64,000 nucleotides of DNA from Hydrocarboniphaga effusa AP103 (GCF_000271305.1 NZ_AKGD01000001.1:1426001-1490000); one strand, 5' to 3'. Shown: positions 8,168 to 17,498, numbered from the stretch's first letter. Notes: generated by a model from the sequence alone, not told the origin. Made by a program: numbers and translations.

Positions 8168-9433
8168 ATGAGCAGCCCGCATGACATCCGCCGCACGATC
8201 GACGCGGTCTGGCGTATCGAATCGGCTCGCGTCGTCGCCACCGTCGCGCGGCTCGTGCACGACGTCGGCGTCGCCGAAGAACTCGCGCAGGACGCGCTGA
8301 TCTCGGCATTGGAGCAATGGCCGGGCGAAGGCATTCCGCGCAATGCCGGCGCCTGGCTCACGGCCGCGGCCAAGAACCGGGCGATCGACTGGCTGCGCCG
8401 CGGCACGCTGATCGAGCGCAAGCATGAAGAGCTCGCACGCGAGCTGGAGGGCGAATCCACCATGCCCGCACCCGACGACACCGCCGCGCTCGAAGACGAC
8501 ATCGGCGACGACCTGCTGCGCCTGATCTTCACGGCCTGCCATCCGGTGCTCACGCCCGATGCCCGCAGCGCGCTCACGCTGAAACTGCTCGGCGGACTCT
8601 CCACCGACGAAATCGCACGCGCCTATCTGACGCCGGAGCCGACGATCGCGCAGCGCATCGTGCGCGCCAAACGCTCTTTGACGGACGCCAAGGTTCCGTT
8701 CGAAGTGCCGCGCGCAAGCGAGCTTCCCGAGCGCCTGTCCTCGGTGCTCGAAGTGCTCTACCTGATCTTCAACGAAGGCTATTCGGCGACCGCGGGCGAC
8801 GACTGGGTGCGTCCCGCGCTCTGCGAAGAAGCGCTGCGCGTCGGCCGCATCCTGGCGGGGCTGATGTCCGGCGAATCCGAAGTGCATGGCCTGGTTGCGC
8901 TGATGGAGATTCAAGCCTCGCGAGCGAAGGCGCGCGTGAAAGCCGATGGCGAGCCGGTGCTGTTGCTCGAACAGAACCGGGCGCTGTGGGATCAGCTGCT
9001 GATTCGTCGAGGGCTCGCGGCGCTGCAACGCGCCGAAACGCTCGGCGGAAGCCTTGGCCCTTATGCGCTGCAAGCCGCGATCGCGGCCTGTCACGCACGC
9101 GCACGCACGGCCGAAGACACCGACTGGACGCGCATCGCCGCGCTCTACGAAGCGCTCGCGCAGATCACGCCCTCGCCGATCGTCGAGCTCAATCGCGCGG
9201 TCGCGGTGAGCATGGCGTTCGGCCCGGCCGAAGCCTTGCGCATCGTCGACGAGCTCATGCAGGAGCCCGTGCTGCGCCAATACCATTTGTTGCCGAGCGT
9301 GCGCGGCGACCTGCTGTTCAAGCTGCAACGCTTCACCGAAGCGCGCGAGGCGTTCGAACGCGCCGCCTCGCTCACACGCAACGAACGCGAACGCAAGCTG
9401 CTGCTCGCCCGCGCCGCCGCCTGCGCGCATTGA
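8168..9433 (+). CDS. ECF42-type RNA polymerase sigma factor with C-terminal extension
   Basis: 421 residues, about twice a normal ECF sigma factor. Sigma-2 (about 20-90) contains the EELAQDALISALEQWP segment, and sigma-4 (about 125-180) has the helix-turn-helix. A long extension of about 220 residues carries the ECF42 signature near DWTRIAALYEAL and PSPIVELNRAVAVSM, with TPR-like helices. No anti-sigma gene is seen. ECF42 factors are thought to be controlled through this extension. Neighbouring DGPF, SRPBCC and PhnB-like genes match the conserved ECF42 gene context. Confidence 0.92.
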   Translation: MSSPHDIRRTIDAVWRIESARVVATVARLVHDVGVAEELAQDALISALEQWPGEGIPRNAGAWLTAAAKNRAIDWLRRGTLIERKHEELARELEGESTMPAPDDTAALEDDIGDDLLRLIFTACHPVLTPDARSALTLKLLGGLSTDEIARAYLTPEPTIAQRIVRAKRSLTDAKVPFEVPRASELPERLSSVLEVLYLIFNEGYSATAGDDWVRPALCEEALRVGRILAGLMSGESEVHGLVALMEIQASRAKARVKADGEPVLLLEQNRALWDQLLIRRGLAALQRAETLGGSLGPYALQAAIAACHARARTAEDTDWTRIAALYEALAQITPSPIVELNRAVAVSMAFGPAEALRIVDELMQEPVLRQYHLLPSVRGDLLFKLQRFTEAREAFERAASLTRNERERKLLLARAAACAH

Positions 9434-9464
9434 AAGCGCATCACGACACGATCAAGGAACGACC

Positions 9465-9969
9465 ATGTCCCTCATCCAAACCGCCGTCATCAGTCCCTGC
9501 CTCTGGTTCGACCATCAGGCCGAAGAAGCCGCCACGCATTACGTCGGTATTTTTCCGAACGCGAAAATCCACAAGATCGCGCGTTATCCAAACGTCGGCC
9601 AGGACGTGCACGGACGCGAGGCCGGCTCGGTGATGACCGTCGAATTCGAACTCGAAGGCGTGTTGTTCTGCGCCCTCAACGCCGGGCCTGCATTCCAGTT
9701 CAACGAGGCGATTTCGCTGCAGATTCTCTGCGACACGCAGGAGCAGATCGATCACTACTGGCCAGCTCGGCGAAGGCGGCGGCGGACGATCCGTGCAATG
9801 CGGCTGGCTCAAGGATCGCTACGGCGTCTCGTGGCAGGTGGCTCCCCGCATCCTCGGCCAACTCGCGGTCGACCCCGATCCGGTGCAAGCCGCACGCGTG
9901 TTCGGCGCGATGATGAAGATGGTCAAGATCGATCTTGCGCAGATCGAGCAGGCGGCGAACGGCGGGTGA
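9465..9969 (+). pseudogene. PhnB-like/VOC family protein, frameshifted
   Basis: From ATG 9465 the frame encodes the N-terminal part of a 3-demethylubiquinone-9 3-methyltransferase-like glyoxalase-fold protein up to IDHYW (about residue 99). After 9761 the homologous sequence continues in another frame as LGEGG, then a CGWLKDRYGVSWQV motif, to a TGA at 9967-9969. The join lacks two bases relative to the usual Tyr-Trp-Ser-x-Leu-Gly-Glu sequence. This is either a genuine disabling deletion or a sequencing error. The position fits the ECF42 cluster. Confidence 0.82.
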
Positions 9970-9973
9970 AGCC

Positions 9974-11074
9974 TCACTCTCCCGTCGGCGGCGGCTCTCC
10001 GGTCAGAATGCGGAACAGCGGCTCGTTGATGTAGTGGTTGCTGCGTCCGAACTTGCGCTTGACCAGCAAGCCGTCTTCCGCCAGAACGTCCAGATAACGC
10101 GTCGCCGTCAGGCGCGAAACCTTGAGATCGTGCTGAACGAACTCGATCTTCGTATACGGATACGAGAACAGATTGTTGATCAGATCCTGGCTGTAGAACT
10201 TATGCTTCGCGCGAATGCAATGCTTGTAATCCAGCAGCAGGCTATTGATGTCCTGAATCGTGGTAATGCCTTCGGCTGCGGTCTTTTCGACGGCATCGAG
10301 CATGTACAGCACCCAGTCTTCCCAGGCGTCGCGTTCGCGTACGGCTTGCAGCTTGCCTTAGTAATCGGACTTGGTCCGTACGATCGAGCGACTCAGGTAG
10401 AGCACCGGAATGTCGAGCAGTTTTTCTTTGACGAGATACAGCACGTTGATGATGCGCCCGGTGCGTCCATTGCCGTCGTAAAACGGATGGATGCTCTCGA
10501 ATTGATGATGGATCATCGCCATCTTCACGAGCGGATCGGCATCGAACGACGTGGCATCGTTGATGAAGCGTTCGAGGTCGCCCATCAGGCCGGGCAACCG
10601 CTCTGGCGACGGCGGCGTGTAGATGACACGACCCGCGCCATCCCTGAGCGTGGTGCCCGGAAGCTTGCGATAACCCGGCCGGCTCTGCTCCAGCGCAGTC
10701 CGAATCTCCAGAATGTGATTGCCGGTCAACAGGCCGGTCTGGCGCACGGCGGCCAGGCCAATCTGCAGCGCATGCGAATAAAGCCGCACTTCCTTGGCCG
10801 CCGCACTGTAGGGTGACTCCGCGCTTCCCTCGCGAAACAATTCGTCATGGGTCGTCACGATGTTCTCGATCGCCGAGCTTTCCTTCGCCTCCTGCAAACC
10901 GAGCGTGCTGATCAGAATGCTCTGGTTCGGAATCGAAGCCGCCACGCCCTTGAGTTCCGCCAGCTGGCGGTTGGCGGAGACCAGTTTCTTGAGCACGGCC
11001 GGCGTCTCGAAGCGGGCCGGACCAATCGCCTGCGCGAGCTGCCTGGGCGGTGAGAAAGTGCGCGGCGCGTGGCG
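9974..11074 (-). pseudogene. Fic family protein, interrupted by an in-frame stop
   Basis: The Fic core (HPFYDGNGRTGR, His and phosphate-binding loop intact) is encoded from about 10996 to 10361. A TAA at 10358-10360 then interrupts the frame just after the conserved SDY. The same frame continues through LQAVRERDAWEDWVLYML to the C-terminal winged-helix part ending at 9974. The stop replaces a codon that is Tyr in relatives, so one substitution would suffice. The inhibitory motif SSAIENI is present. Upstream, the conserved ETPAVLKK segment is in frame but no good start precedes it before a TGA at 11075-11077. A second lesion near 11050-11070 is therefore possible. Intact Fic proteins AMPylate target proteins. 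Confidence 0.85.
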
Positions 11075-11195
11075 TCACCCAGACCACCTTGCCGGCCACC
11101 GGCAGGCGCTCGGCGTTGTCTCATTTCTGAACTCGAAGCGGATAACGTGTATAGATTCCGCTGCTTATCGATACCCGTTGCAGTGGGTCGCGGTC

Positions 11196-12797
11196 TTAAA
11201 ACGGCCTCCTGAGCCTCTCCGCCAGCAGCGTCGCATTCCTCGCCGCCAGCGCGTAAATCGACAGCTGCGGATTGGCGCCGATACTCGTCGGGAACACCGA
11301 GCCGTCGATGATCGACAGGTTCTCTATCAGGTGATGGCTGCCGTCGCTGCGCACGACCGCGTGGCGCGCATCCTCGCCCATCGCGCAGCCGCCCATGACG
11401 TGCGCGGAACCGAGCGCGAGCTTGAAGGCGCGCATCGACAAAGCATCGATCTGCTCACGCGCGGCAACCCAGCTCGTCGCCCATTCGGCGTCGAGATGGC
11501 CGGCGTAGACGCGTTCGGCTCCGCCGGCGAATTGCGCCTCGGCCATGCGCAGCAAGGCGTTGCGGAAGCCGCGAAACAGGTAATCGGTCAGCGGATAGTC
11601 GAGCACCGGCGCGCCTTGCTCGTCGATGCGCACGCGTCCGCCCTGGCTCTGCTCGTGAAAGCCGTCGCGCGTCAGCGCGAGCATGGCGCTGAAGTTCGGC
11701 ATGTCGGCGATTCCGGCCGCGAGCGGCTCGCCGGCGCGGCCGAACAGCGAGGCGACGAGCGCCGGATAGATCGGCGGCACTTCCATCTTGAAGCCCGGCG
11801 CGGTGTCGAAATCACCCTGCCATTGGAACTGATCGCTCGCGATCGACTGCGGAGCGCCGTACCAGCCATCGACGCGCTCGCGCATCTTGGCCATGGTGAA
11901 CACCACCGGATGCAAAAACGTGCGCTTGCCGATGCGCTGATGCGGATCGGCCGTGCCCGAGCGCAGCAGCAGCGCCGGGTTGTTGATCGCGCCGCCGGCG
12001 AGCACCACGTGCCTGGCCTCGATGTTCACGCGCACGCCGCTCGGTGCGATGCCGTCGGCCTGCAAGGCTTCGCATTCCAGCCCCGAGACGCGATCGCCCC
12101 AGAACTTGAGCTTGCGTACGCTTAAGTGATGCACGAGCGTCGCGCCGTGCTGCAAGGCCCCCGGCACTGTGCTGACGAGCATCGATTGCTTGGCGTTGAC
12201 CGGGCAGCCGTAGCCGCAATAGCCCGAGTTCCAGCAGCCGCGCACGTTGCGCGGAATCACATGCCATTCCCAGCCGAGCTTTTCGCAGCCGGCCTTGAGC
12301 ACCGCGTTGTTCGCGTTCGGCGGCATCGCCCACGGCGCGATGCCGAGGCGCTCGCTGCGATCGTCGAACCAGGGCTTTGATTCTTCGACGCTCCAGTCTT
12401 TCACCGCGTGCTCGCGGGCCCAGTGGCGCAGCGTCTCTTCGGGCGTGCGGAAGCTCGAGGTCCAGTTCACCGTCGTCGTACCGCCGACGCTGCGCCCTTG
12501 CAGGATGGTGATGCTGCCGTCGGCCGAGCTGCGCCCGCTCGCTTCCTGATACAGGTCGGCGTAGGCGCGGGCTTCGCCCATGTCGCGGAAATCGGCCGAG
12601 GTCTTCAGCGGCCCTTCCTCGATCATGAGCACCTTGAATCCGGCCTTGGCGAGAATCTCGGCCGTGGTGCCGCCGCCCGCGCCGGTGCCGACGATGACGA
12701 CGTCGGCCGCCAGCGTCAGCGGTTTGGTGAACGTGGAAGCGTCGCGAACGTCCCAACCCGCCGCGATGCCGTCGCCGTAGAGGTCGTTGATCGCCAT
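11196..12797 (-). CDS. GMC family FAD oxidoreductase
   Basis: 533 residues. The FAD dinucleotide-binding motif VVIVGTGAGGGTTAE is near residue 35, GRSVGGTT follows at about 100, and the C-terminal motif GGCAMGED through DGSVFPTSIGANPQLSIYALA contains the catalytic region. This is the glucose-methanol-choline oxidoreductase superfamily, subgroup with a separate Tat-exported small subunit. The small-subunit gene lies upstream at 13047-13616 on the same strand. The substrate is unknown; alcohols, sugars or sterol-like compounds are possible. Its ATG abuts the edge of a 254-bp inverted-repeat segment that leaves no recognisable ribosome binding site. Confidence 0.9.
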   Translation of the reverse strand: MAINDLYGDGIAAGWDVRDASTFTKPLTLAADVVIVGTGAGGGTTAEILAKAGFKVLMIEEGPLKTSADFRDMGEARAYADLYQEASGRSSADGSITILQGRSVGGTTTVNWTSSFRTPEETLRHWAREHAVKDWSVEESKPWFDDRSERLGIAPWAMPPNANNAVLKAGCEKLGWEWHVIPRNVRGCWNSGYCGYGCPVNAKQSMLVSTVPGALQHGATLVHHLSVRKLKFWGDRVSGLECEALQADGIAPSGVRVNIEARHVVLAGGAINNPALLLRSGTADPHQRIGKRTFLHPVVFTMAKMRERVDGWYGAPQSIASDQFQWQGDFDTAPGFKMEVPPIYPALVASLFGRAGEPLAAGIADMPNFSAMLALTRDGFHEQSQGGRVRIDEQGAPVLDYPLTDYLFRGFRNALLRMAEAQFAGGAERVYAGHLDAEWATSWVAAREQIDALSMRAFKLALGSAHVMGGCAMGEDARHAVVRSDGSHHLIENLSIIDGSVFPTSIGANPQLSIYALAARNATLLAERLRRPF

Positions 12798-13050
12798 TAG
12801 CCCGCGTTTCTCACAGGGCGATCGAGTGATGGCCGTTGGCGAGGACCGAGCGGGTGCCGGGCCGGAGCGAGCCCCATGGTCGCTTCATGGGATGAGTGAA
12901 GCCCAAGCCCGATCGGCCACGGGCAGGCCAGCACCGATTGAGCCGGAGAATCTTCCGACAGTCTGTTGATAGGGTCCATTTTCAAATCCTTTAGCGAACT
13001 CGCCAGTTGCAGCCGAGATTCTCCGGCGACCTGTGAGAAACGCGGGCTAA
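12797..13050. mobile_element. MITE-like segment with 21-bp terminal inverted repeats
   Basis: The 250-base gap between the Tat-exported subunit and the GMC gene is bracketed by perfect inverted repeats: 12797-12817 (TTAGCCCGCG...) and 13030-13050 (...CGCGGGCTAA). A second, inner repeat pair matches 12942-12953 with 13016-13027. The outer ends read TA, as would a TA target duplication, but that is inference. A 62-codon frame inside (12797-12985, minus) is unlike any protein I recognise. It could be a nonautonomous element or a transposon relic. Confidence 0.55.
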
Positions 13051-13616
13051 GCGTTCACGGCCGCGAACATCGGCGCCCACGGCCCCGGATACCCGCAGGC
13101 GCGCTGGCCGCCTTCGGTCTGCATCCACGAGGCAGTGACGAGCTTGGCGAGCACGCGATAGCCCGAGTTGAACAGGCCGACGCTCGAGCTTCTCCAGCGC
13201 TCGATGAAGCGCTGCACCTGCGCAGACTCGGCCTGCGCCCACGGAGCCGACACGCCGGTCGTGAGCCGGCGCGTAAGCCCGGCGTCGAGCAGATCGAACA
13301 GCTGGCGCAGTTGCGTGTGCGCGGGCGATTGCAGGTGCGAGCAGGTGCCGTCGAGGCGTTGCAGCAGGGCTTGCAGATGCGCCGCGCGGCCGTTCTGCGG
13401 CAGGGCACCGCCGAGGATGGCCGGAGCGATGGCCGCGAACAGCGCGGCGTCGCCGCTGCGCAGGAAACGATAGCCCGCAGCCGGCTCGATCGCCCGACTA
13501 CAGCCGGAGAGACCGGCGGTAAGGGCACCCCCGGCCAGCAGGGCGCTGCCGGTGAAGCCGAGCTTGAGAAAATCGCGTCGCCCGCGATCGGCGGTCGGCG
13601 CTGACGAAAGGCGCAT
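13047..13616 (-). CDS. Tat-exported GMC small subunit (gluconate 2-dehydrogenase subunit 3-like)
   Basis: 189 residues. A twin-arginine signal (RRDFLKLGF, residues 13-21) runs into a lipobox-like LSGC at about residue 37, so it may be a Tat lipoprotein. The remaining ~150 residues resemble the subunit-3 family that partners membrane-associated GMC dehydrogenases, including a late NSGYRVLAKL segment and a C-terminal GYPGPWAP. Such subunits carry the FAD subunit across the inner membrane. The partner gene 11196-12797 is downstream. Confidence 0.83.
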   Translation of the reverse strand: MRLSSAPTADRGRRDFLKLGFTGSALLAGGALTAGLSGCSRAIEPAAGYRFLRSGDAALFAAIAPAILGGALPQNGRAAHLQALLQRLDGTCSHLQSPAHTQLRQLFDLLDAGLTRRLTTGVSAPWAQAESAQVQRFIERWRSSSVGLFNSGYRVLAKLVTASWMQTEGGQRACGYPGPWAPMFAAVNA

Positions 13617-13906
13617 CGGGTCTCCCCTGGTTCTGGTGTGAGCGCGTCGGCGATCCGGTACCGGACGGCAGTGTCACGCGGCTTCGCCACGGAACACGAG
13701 CTAACCACTCGTTTAATAGCGGAGAGCATACCCCAGCGTATCGGCAGTTCGAATGACACCACATACAAGCGGCGCTGGCCCCGCTGCAAGCCGACCTTCG
13801 TCTCCCCCGATTTCGGGAGTTTTTCCCGTTCAGCCGGCGTCGGCGGCGCGTCAGAGTTCCACCGTCGGCACTCGTGCCGATCACAATCAACAGGGAGAGT
13901 CCGCCG
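13617..13906. other. Divergent intergenic region
   Basis: 290 bases separate the Tat-exported subunit gene (minus) from the TonB receptor gene (plus). No convincing protein frame is present. It must carry both promoters, but I cannot assign a -35/-10 pair with confidence. An AGGGAGAG Shine-Dalgarno lies just before ATG 13907. Confidence 0.6.
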
Positions 13907-16315
13907 ATGAGCGGAAATACGAAACGACCCAGCCCCCGATTCAGAGCCGACGCGTTCAGGCGCGCCTGCCGCATCTCGGCGCTCTCGGCCCCGGCCTTCG
14001 CGCTGATCGGCTCGCTGCCCGCTCAGGCGGCCGACGCCGATGCGCTTACCGAACTTCCCGAAGTCATCGTCGTCGGCCAGACGCCGTTGCCGGCCGCGTC
14101 GATCGATCTGCGCGACTATCCGGGCAACCTGCAGACCGCCAACGCCAAGGCGATCGAAGACAGCCAGGCGATCAGCCTCGCGGACTTCCTGGCCCGCAGC
14201 ATGGACGGCGTGCATATCAGCGACGCCGCCAACAATCCCTACCAGCCCGACCTGTTCTATCGCGGCTACAGCGTCTCGCCGCTGCTCGGCCTGCCGCAGG
14301 GCCTGGCGGTCTATCAGGACGGCGTGCGCGTCAACGAAGCCTTCGGCGACACCGTGAACTGGGACCTGATTCCCGAACAGGCGATTTCGAGCATCGAGCT
14401 GGTGCCGGACTCGAACCCGCTGTTCGGCCAGAACGCCATCGGCGGCTCGCTGGTCGCGCGTACCAAGAACGGCTTCGACTACGACGGCGGCGAGCTCGAG
14501 GTCTACGGCGGCTCGAACAACCGCATTTCGACGACGGCCGACTACGGCGTCGCCGGTGAAAAGACCGCGCTCTACGTCGCCGCCGAACGCTTCAGCGAAG
14601 ACGGCTGGCGCGATCATTCCAGGTCCGAAGTGCAGCAGCTGTTCGCACGCGGCAGCTGGCGCCCGGACGACAAGGGCCAGCTCGACCTGACGGTCACGCA
14701 CGCCGACAACCGCCTGCGCGGCAACGGCGCGGTGCCGATCGAGCTGATGGAAGAAGAGGGCCGCGACGCGGTCTTCACGTATCCGGACGAGACCAAGCCG
14801 AACCTGCTGTTCGTCAATTTGTTTGGCCAGCGCAAGCTGTCCGACGTGCTCGACATCGGCGGCAACCTCTACGTACGCCGCAACAACGTGCGCGCCTTCA
14901 ACGGCGACGGCACCGAGTTCGAAGCCTGCATCGATCCCGCCAACGTCGATGGAACCGGCGCCCCGTATCTCTGCGAAAGCGAGGACGACGGCGAGGAAGT
15001 GGTCGAAGATACCAACGACAATCCAGTGGTGGCCGGCGACGACAACGACAGCGCGACGCAGAACCGCAGCCACACCAAGCAGCGCAGCATCGGCGGCGGC
15101 TTGCAGGCTTCGTGGCGCATCAGCGACACCAACAAGCTCACCTTCGGCGGCACCGTCGATTTCGGCCGCGCCAACTTCAGCTCCAGCACCGAGCTCGCTG
15201 CGCTGACCGATGAGCGCGGCACCGTCGGCAGCGGCATCTACGTCGAAGAGTCGCTCGTGCACGTGAAGACGCGCAACGACAACTACGCGGTCTATGCGCT
15301 CGACACCTGGCAGGCCACCGACGCGCTGATGCTGAGCATCGGCGGCCGCTACAACCACACCGACATCCAGCTGCGCGACCAAGACCCGGACGGCAGCCTC
15401 AGCGGCGATCACAAGTTCAACCACTTCAACCCGATGCTCGGCGCGACGCTGCGCATCAACCCGCAGCTCACCGCGTTCGCGAGCGCCTCGCAGGCCACGC
15501 GCGCACCGACGCCGGTGGAGCTCACGTGCGCGAACCCGGACGACCCCTGCAAGCTGCCGAACGGCTTCGTCGATGATCCGCCGCTCGACCAGGTGGTCAC
15601 GCGCACGTTCTCGCTGGGCCTTCGCCAGCAAACGCAGACGATGCGCTCGTCGGTGTCGCTGTTCCATGCGCTGAGCCACGACGACATTTTGTTCATCACC
15701 GACGGCAACCTGACCAACGAAGGCTATTTCGACAACGTCGGCAAAACCCTGCGCCAGGGCGTCGAGTTCGCGTTCCACTGGAAGCCGCTGCAGAACTGGT
15801 CGCTCGATGCGAACTACACCTATCTCACCGCCGAATTCCGCGAAGACTTCCTCGTCAACACGCCGAACCATCCGCTGCGCGACGAGGACGACGAAGACGA
15901 GGTGGACGAATCCGCGCGCGAAGTTTCCAAGGGCGATCGCATTCCGCTGATTCCGAAGCATCTGTTCAACGCGACGCTCGGTTGGGAACGCGACATCGGC
16001 GCGCTGCGCCTGCAGGCGGTCGGTCGCAGCAAGAGCCGTTATCGCGGTGACGAAGCCAATGTCGACAGCGAGCAGCTCGACGGCTTCGTACTGCTGAACC
16101 TGCTCGGCGAAGTGCGGCCGCTGCCGCGCCTGACTTTATTCGCCCGCGTCGAAAATCTGCTCGACAAGGACTACGAAACCTTCGGTGTCTACGGTGAAGG
16201 CGACGAGGTGCTCGGCGACGAGTTCGAAGACGCGCGCCGCTTCGTCGGTCCGGGCGCTCCGCGCCGGTTCTTCGCGGGCATACGCCTGAACTTCGGCAAG
16301 ACCAACTCGCTCTGA
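13907..16315 (+). CDS. TonB-dependent outer membrane receptor with acidic loops
   Basis: 802 residues from ATG 13907. A signal peptide ends near LPAQAADA. The plug domain (about 45-165) has the TonB-box-like ELPEVIVVG and SIELVPDSNPLFGQNAIGG. A beta-barrel follows to the C-terminal strand RRFFAGIRLNFGK. Two strikingly acidic stretches stand out. One is near residues 356-382 and rich in Asp/Glu/Asn. The other is near 658-670 and almost pure Asp/Glu. They would sit in barrel loops and could bind cations. The ligand is unknown. It is transcribed alone and ends at a strong terminator. Confidence 0.9.
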   Translation: MSGNTKRPSPRFRADAFRRACRISALSAPAFALIGSLPAQAADADALTELPEVIVVGQTPLPAASIDLRDYPGNLQTANAKAIEDSQAISLADFLARSMDGVHISDAANNPYQPDLFYRGYSVSPLLGLPQGLAVYQDGVRVNEAFGDTVNWDLIPEQAISSIELVPDSNPLFGQNAIGGSLVARTKNGFDYDGGELEVYGGSNNRISTTADYGVAGEKTALYVAAERFSEDGWRDHSRSEVQQLFARGSWRPDDKGQLDLTVTHADNRLRGNGAVPIELMEEEGRDAVFTYPDETKPNLLFVNLFGQRKLSDVLDIGGNLYVRRNNVRAFNGDGTEFEACIDPANVDGTGAPYLCESEDDGEEVVEDTNDNPVVAGDDNDSATQNRSHTKQRSIGGGLQASWRISDTNKLTFGGTVDFGRANFSSSTELAALTDERGTVGSGIYVEESLVHVKTRNDNYAVYALDTWQATDALMLSIGGRYNHTDIQLRDQDPDGSLSGDHKFNHFNPMLGATLRINPQLTAFASASQATRAPTPVELTCANPDDPCKLPNGFVDDPPLDQVVTRTFSLGLRQQTQTMRSSVSLFHALSHDDILFITDGNLTNEGYFDNVGKTLRQGVEFAFHWKPLQNWSLDANYTYLTAEFREDFLVNTPNHPLRDEDDEDEVDESAREVSKGDRIPLIPKHLFNATLGWERDIGALRLQAVGRSKSRYRGDEANVDSEQLDGFVLLNLLGEVRPLPRLTLFARVENLLDKDYETFGVYGEGDEVLGDEFEDARRFVGPGAPRRFFAGIRLNFGKTNSL

Positions 16316-16326
16316 GCACGCGTGTG

Positions 16327-16377
16327 CTGAACGGGTATCGCGAGTTCTCCCGCTCGCGATACCCGTTCAGCTTTTTT
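16327..16377 (+). terminator. Rho-independent terminator after TonB receptor
   Basis: A perfect 18-bp stem (16327-16344 with 16353-16370), an 8-base loop and six T residues, starting 12 bases after the stop codon. Confidence 0.95.
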
Positions 16378-16423
16378 GATTTATAGAATTCAAGAATTTC
16401 GCGATGTAGTGCAGCAACAGAGC

Positions 16424-16438
16424 TGGCACCGTCCTTGC
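16424..16438 (+). promoter_or_regulatory. Sigma-54 promoter of the beta-propeller gene
   Basis: TGGCAC, five bases, then TTGC followed by T: a full match to the -24/-12 consensus. It lies 34 bases upstream of ATG 16473, immediately after the preceding terminator, so it can serve only this gene. Confidence 0.88.
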
Positions 16439-16472
16439 TCACTGCGCGCGGCCATAAAGACGGAGAACATTC

Positions 16473-17444
16473 ATGTTGATGCGCCACCTTCTCGCCACCA
16501 CGCTTGCCGTTGGCACCCTGACGAGCGCTCCGGTCTACGCGGCCGATCACTCGCCTGAGCTGGCTTACGTTCCGAACGAAGGCTCCGCCAACATCAGCGT
16601 CATCGACCTCGCCACCCACAAGGTCGTGAAGACGCTGCCAGCCGAAGGCAGCCTCGGCCAGAAAATCCAGGGCATCGCACTCGACAAGGACGGCAAGCGC
16701 CTGTTCGTCGTCGATGCCGAAGGCAACACCATCAGCGCGATCGATCTCGCCACCGGCAAGCTCAGCACGCAAGCTGCGGGCAAAGGCCCCGAAGGCATCG
16801 AACGTTCGCCGGACGGCAGGTGGATCGCGGTCTGCGCCGAATCCAGCAACGAGGCCCTGCTGTTCGATGCCGCGAGCTTCAAGCTCGGCAAACGCATTCC
16901 GATGCAGGGCGAGAACCCCGAGCACTGCGTGTTCAGCCCCAACGGTCAATGGCTCGTCGCCGGCAACGAGGACACGCACGACATCGACGTGATCGATCTG
17001 AGCAAGGGCAAGTCGGTCAAGCTCATCAAGGTCGACGGCGCCGCGCGCGGCATGGGCTTCACGCCCGACGGATCGAGGCTCTACGTCGCCAACGAAGGCA
17101 AGGGCGTGGTCGAGATCGTCGACACCGCCAAGTGGGAAATCGTCGGCAGCATCACGAGCGCGCTGCGCACTGCGGGCATCATCGTCGCGGCCGACGGCAA
17201 GCGCGTCTACGCGGCCAACGGCGGGGCGGGCACGATCTCGGTCATCGACACAGCGAGCAACACCATTGTCGGTACCGTGGCGGTCGGCCAGCGCCCCTGG
17301 AACATGGCCTTCGCCGACGGCGGCAACAAGCTGCTCGTCGCCAACGGCCGCTCCGATTCGATCTCGGTCATCGACACGCGCAAGCTCGAAGTGATCGACA
17401 CGATCGCGGTCGGCAAAAAGCCCTGGGGCGTGCTGACGAAGTGA
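16473..17444 (+). CDS. PQQ-dependent catabolism-associated beta-propeller protein
   Basis: 323 residues with a signal peptide ending at VYAADH. It consists of repeated YVTN-type blades, each with an ISVIDL or similar strand followed by a Gly-Lys/Thr turn (VAVGQRPWNMAF, IAVGKKPWGVLTK). This matches the exported propeller conserved in quinoprotein alcohol dehydrogenase clusters. Its function there is not established; a role in the periplasmic relay or scaffolding is assumed. The sigma-54 promoter directly upstream ties it to the neighbouring sigma-54 activator. Confidence 0.9.
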   Translation: MLMRHLLATTLAVGTLTSAPVYAADHSPELAYVPNEGSANISVIDLATHKVVKTLPAEGSLGQKIQGIALDKDGKRLFVVDAEGNTISAIDLATGKLSTQAAGKGPEGIERSPDGRWIAVCAESSNEALLFDAASFKLGKRIPMQGENPEHCVFSPNGQWLVAGNEDTHDIDVIDLSKGKSVKLIKVDGAARGMGFTPDGSRLYVANEGKGVVEIVDTAKWEIVGSITSALRTAGIIVAADGKRVYAANGGAGTISVIDTASNTIVGTVAVGQRPWNMAFADGGNKLLVANGRSDSISVIDTRKLEVIDTIAVGKKPWGVLTK

Positions 17445-17498
17445 GTCGATACCCCTCTCCAGCCTGCGAGAGGCAACCTGCCGGGAACGCGGGAGCAC

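Noticed and set aside
7331..9430. 699-codon minus-strand frame opposite the ECF42 cluster
   Set aside because: It spans three well-supported genes on the other strand and has shadow-type composition.
12797..12985. 62-codon minus frame inside the MITE-like segment
   Set aside because: TTG start, no family resemblance, and it ends exactly at the repeat edge.
13055..15961. 968-codon minus-strand frame
   Set aside because: Antisense to the TonB receptor, and it reads out of frame through the Tat-exported subunit gene.
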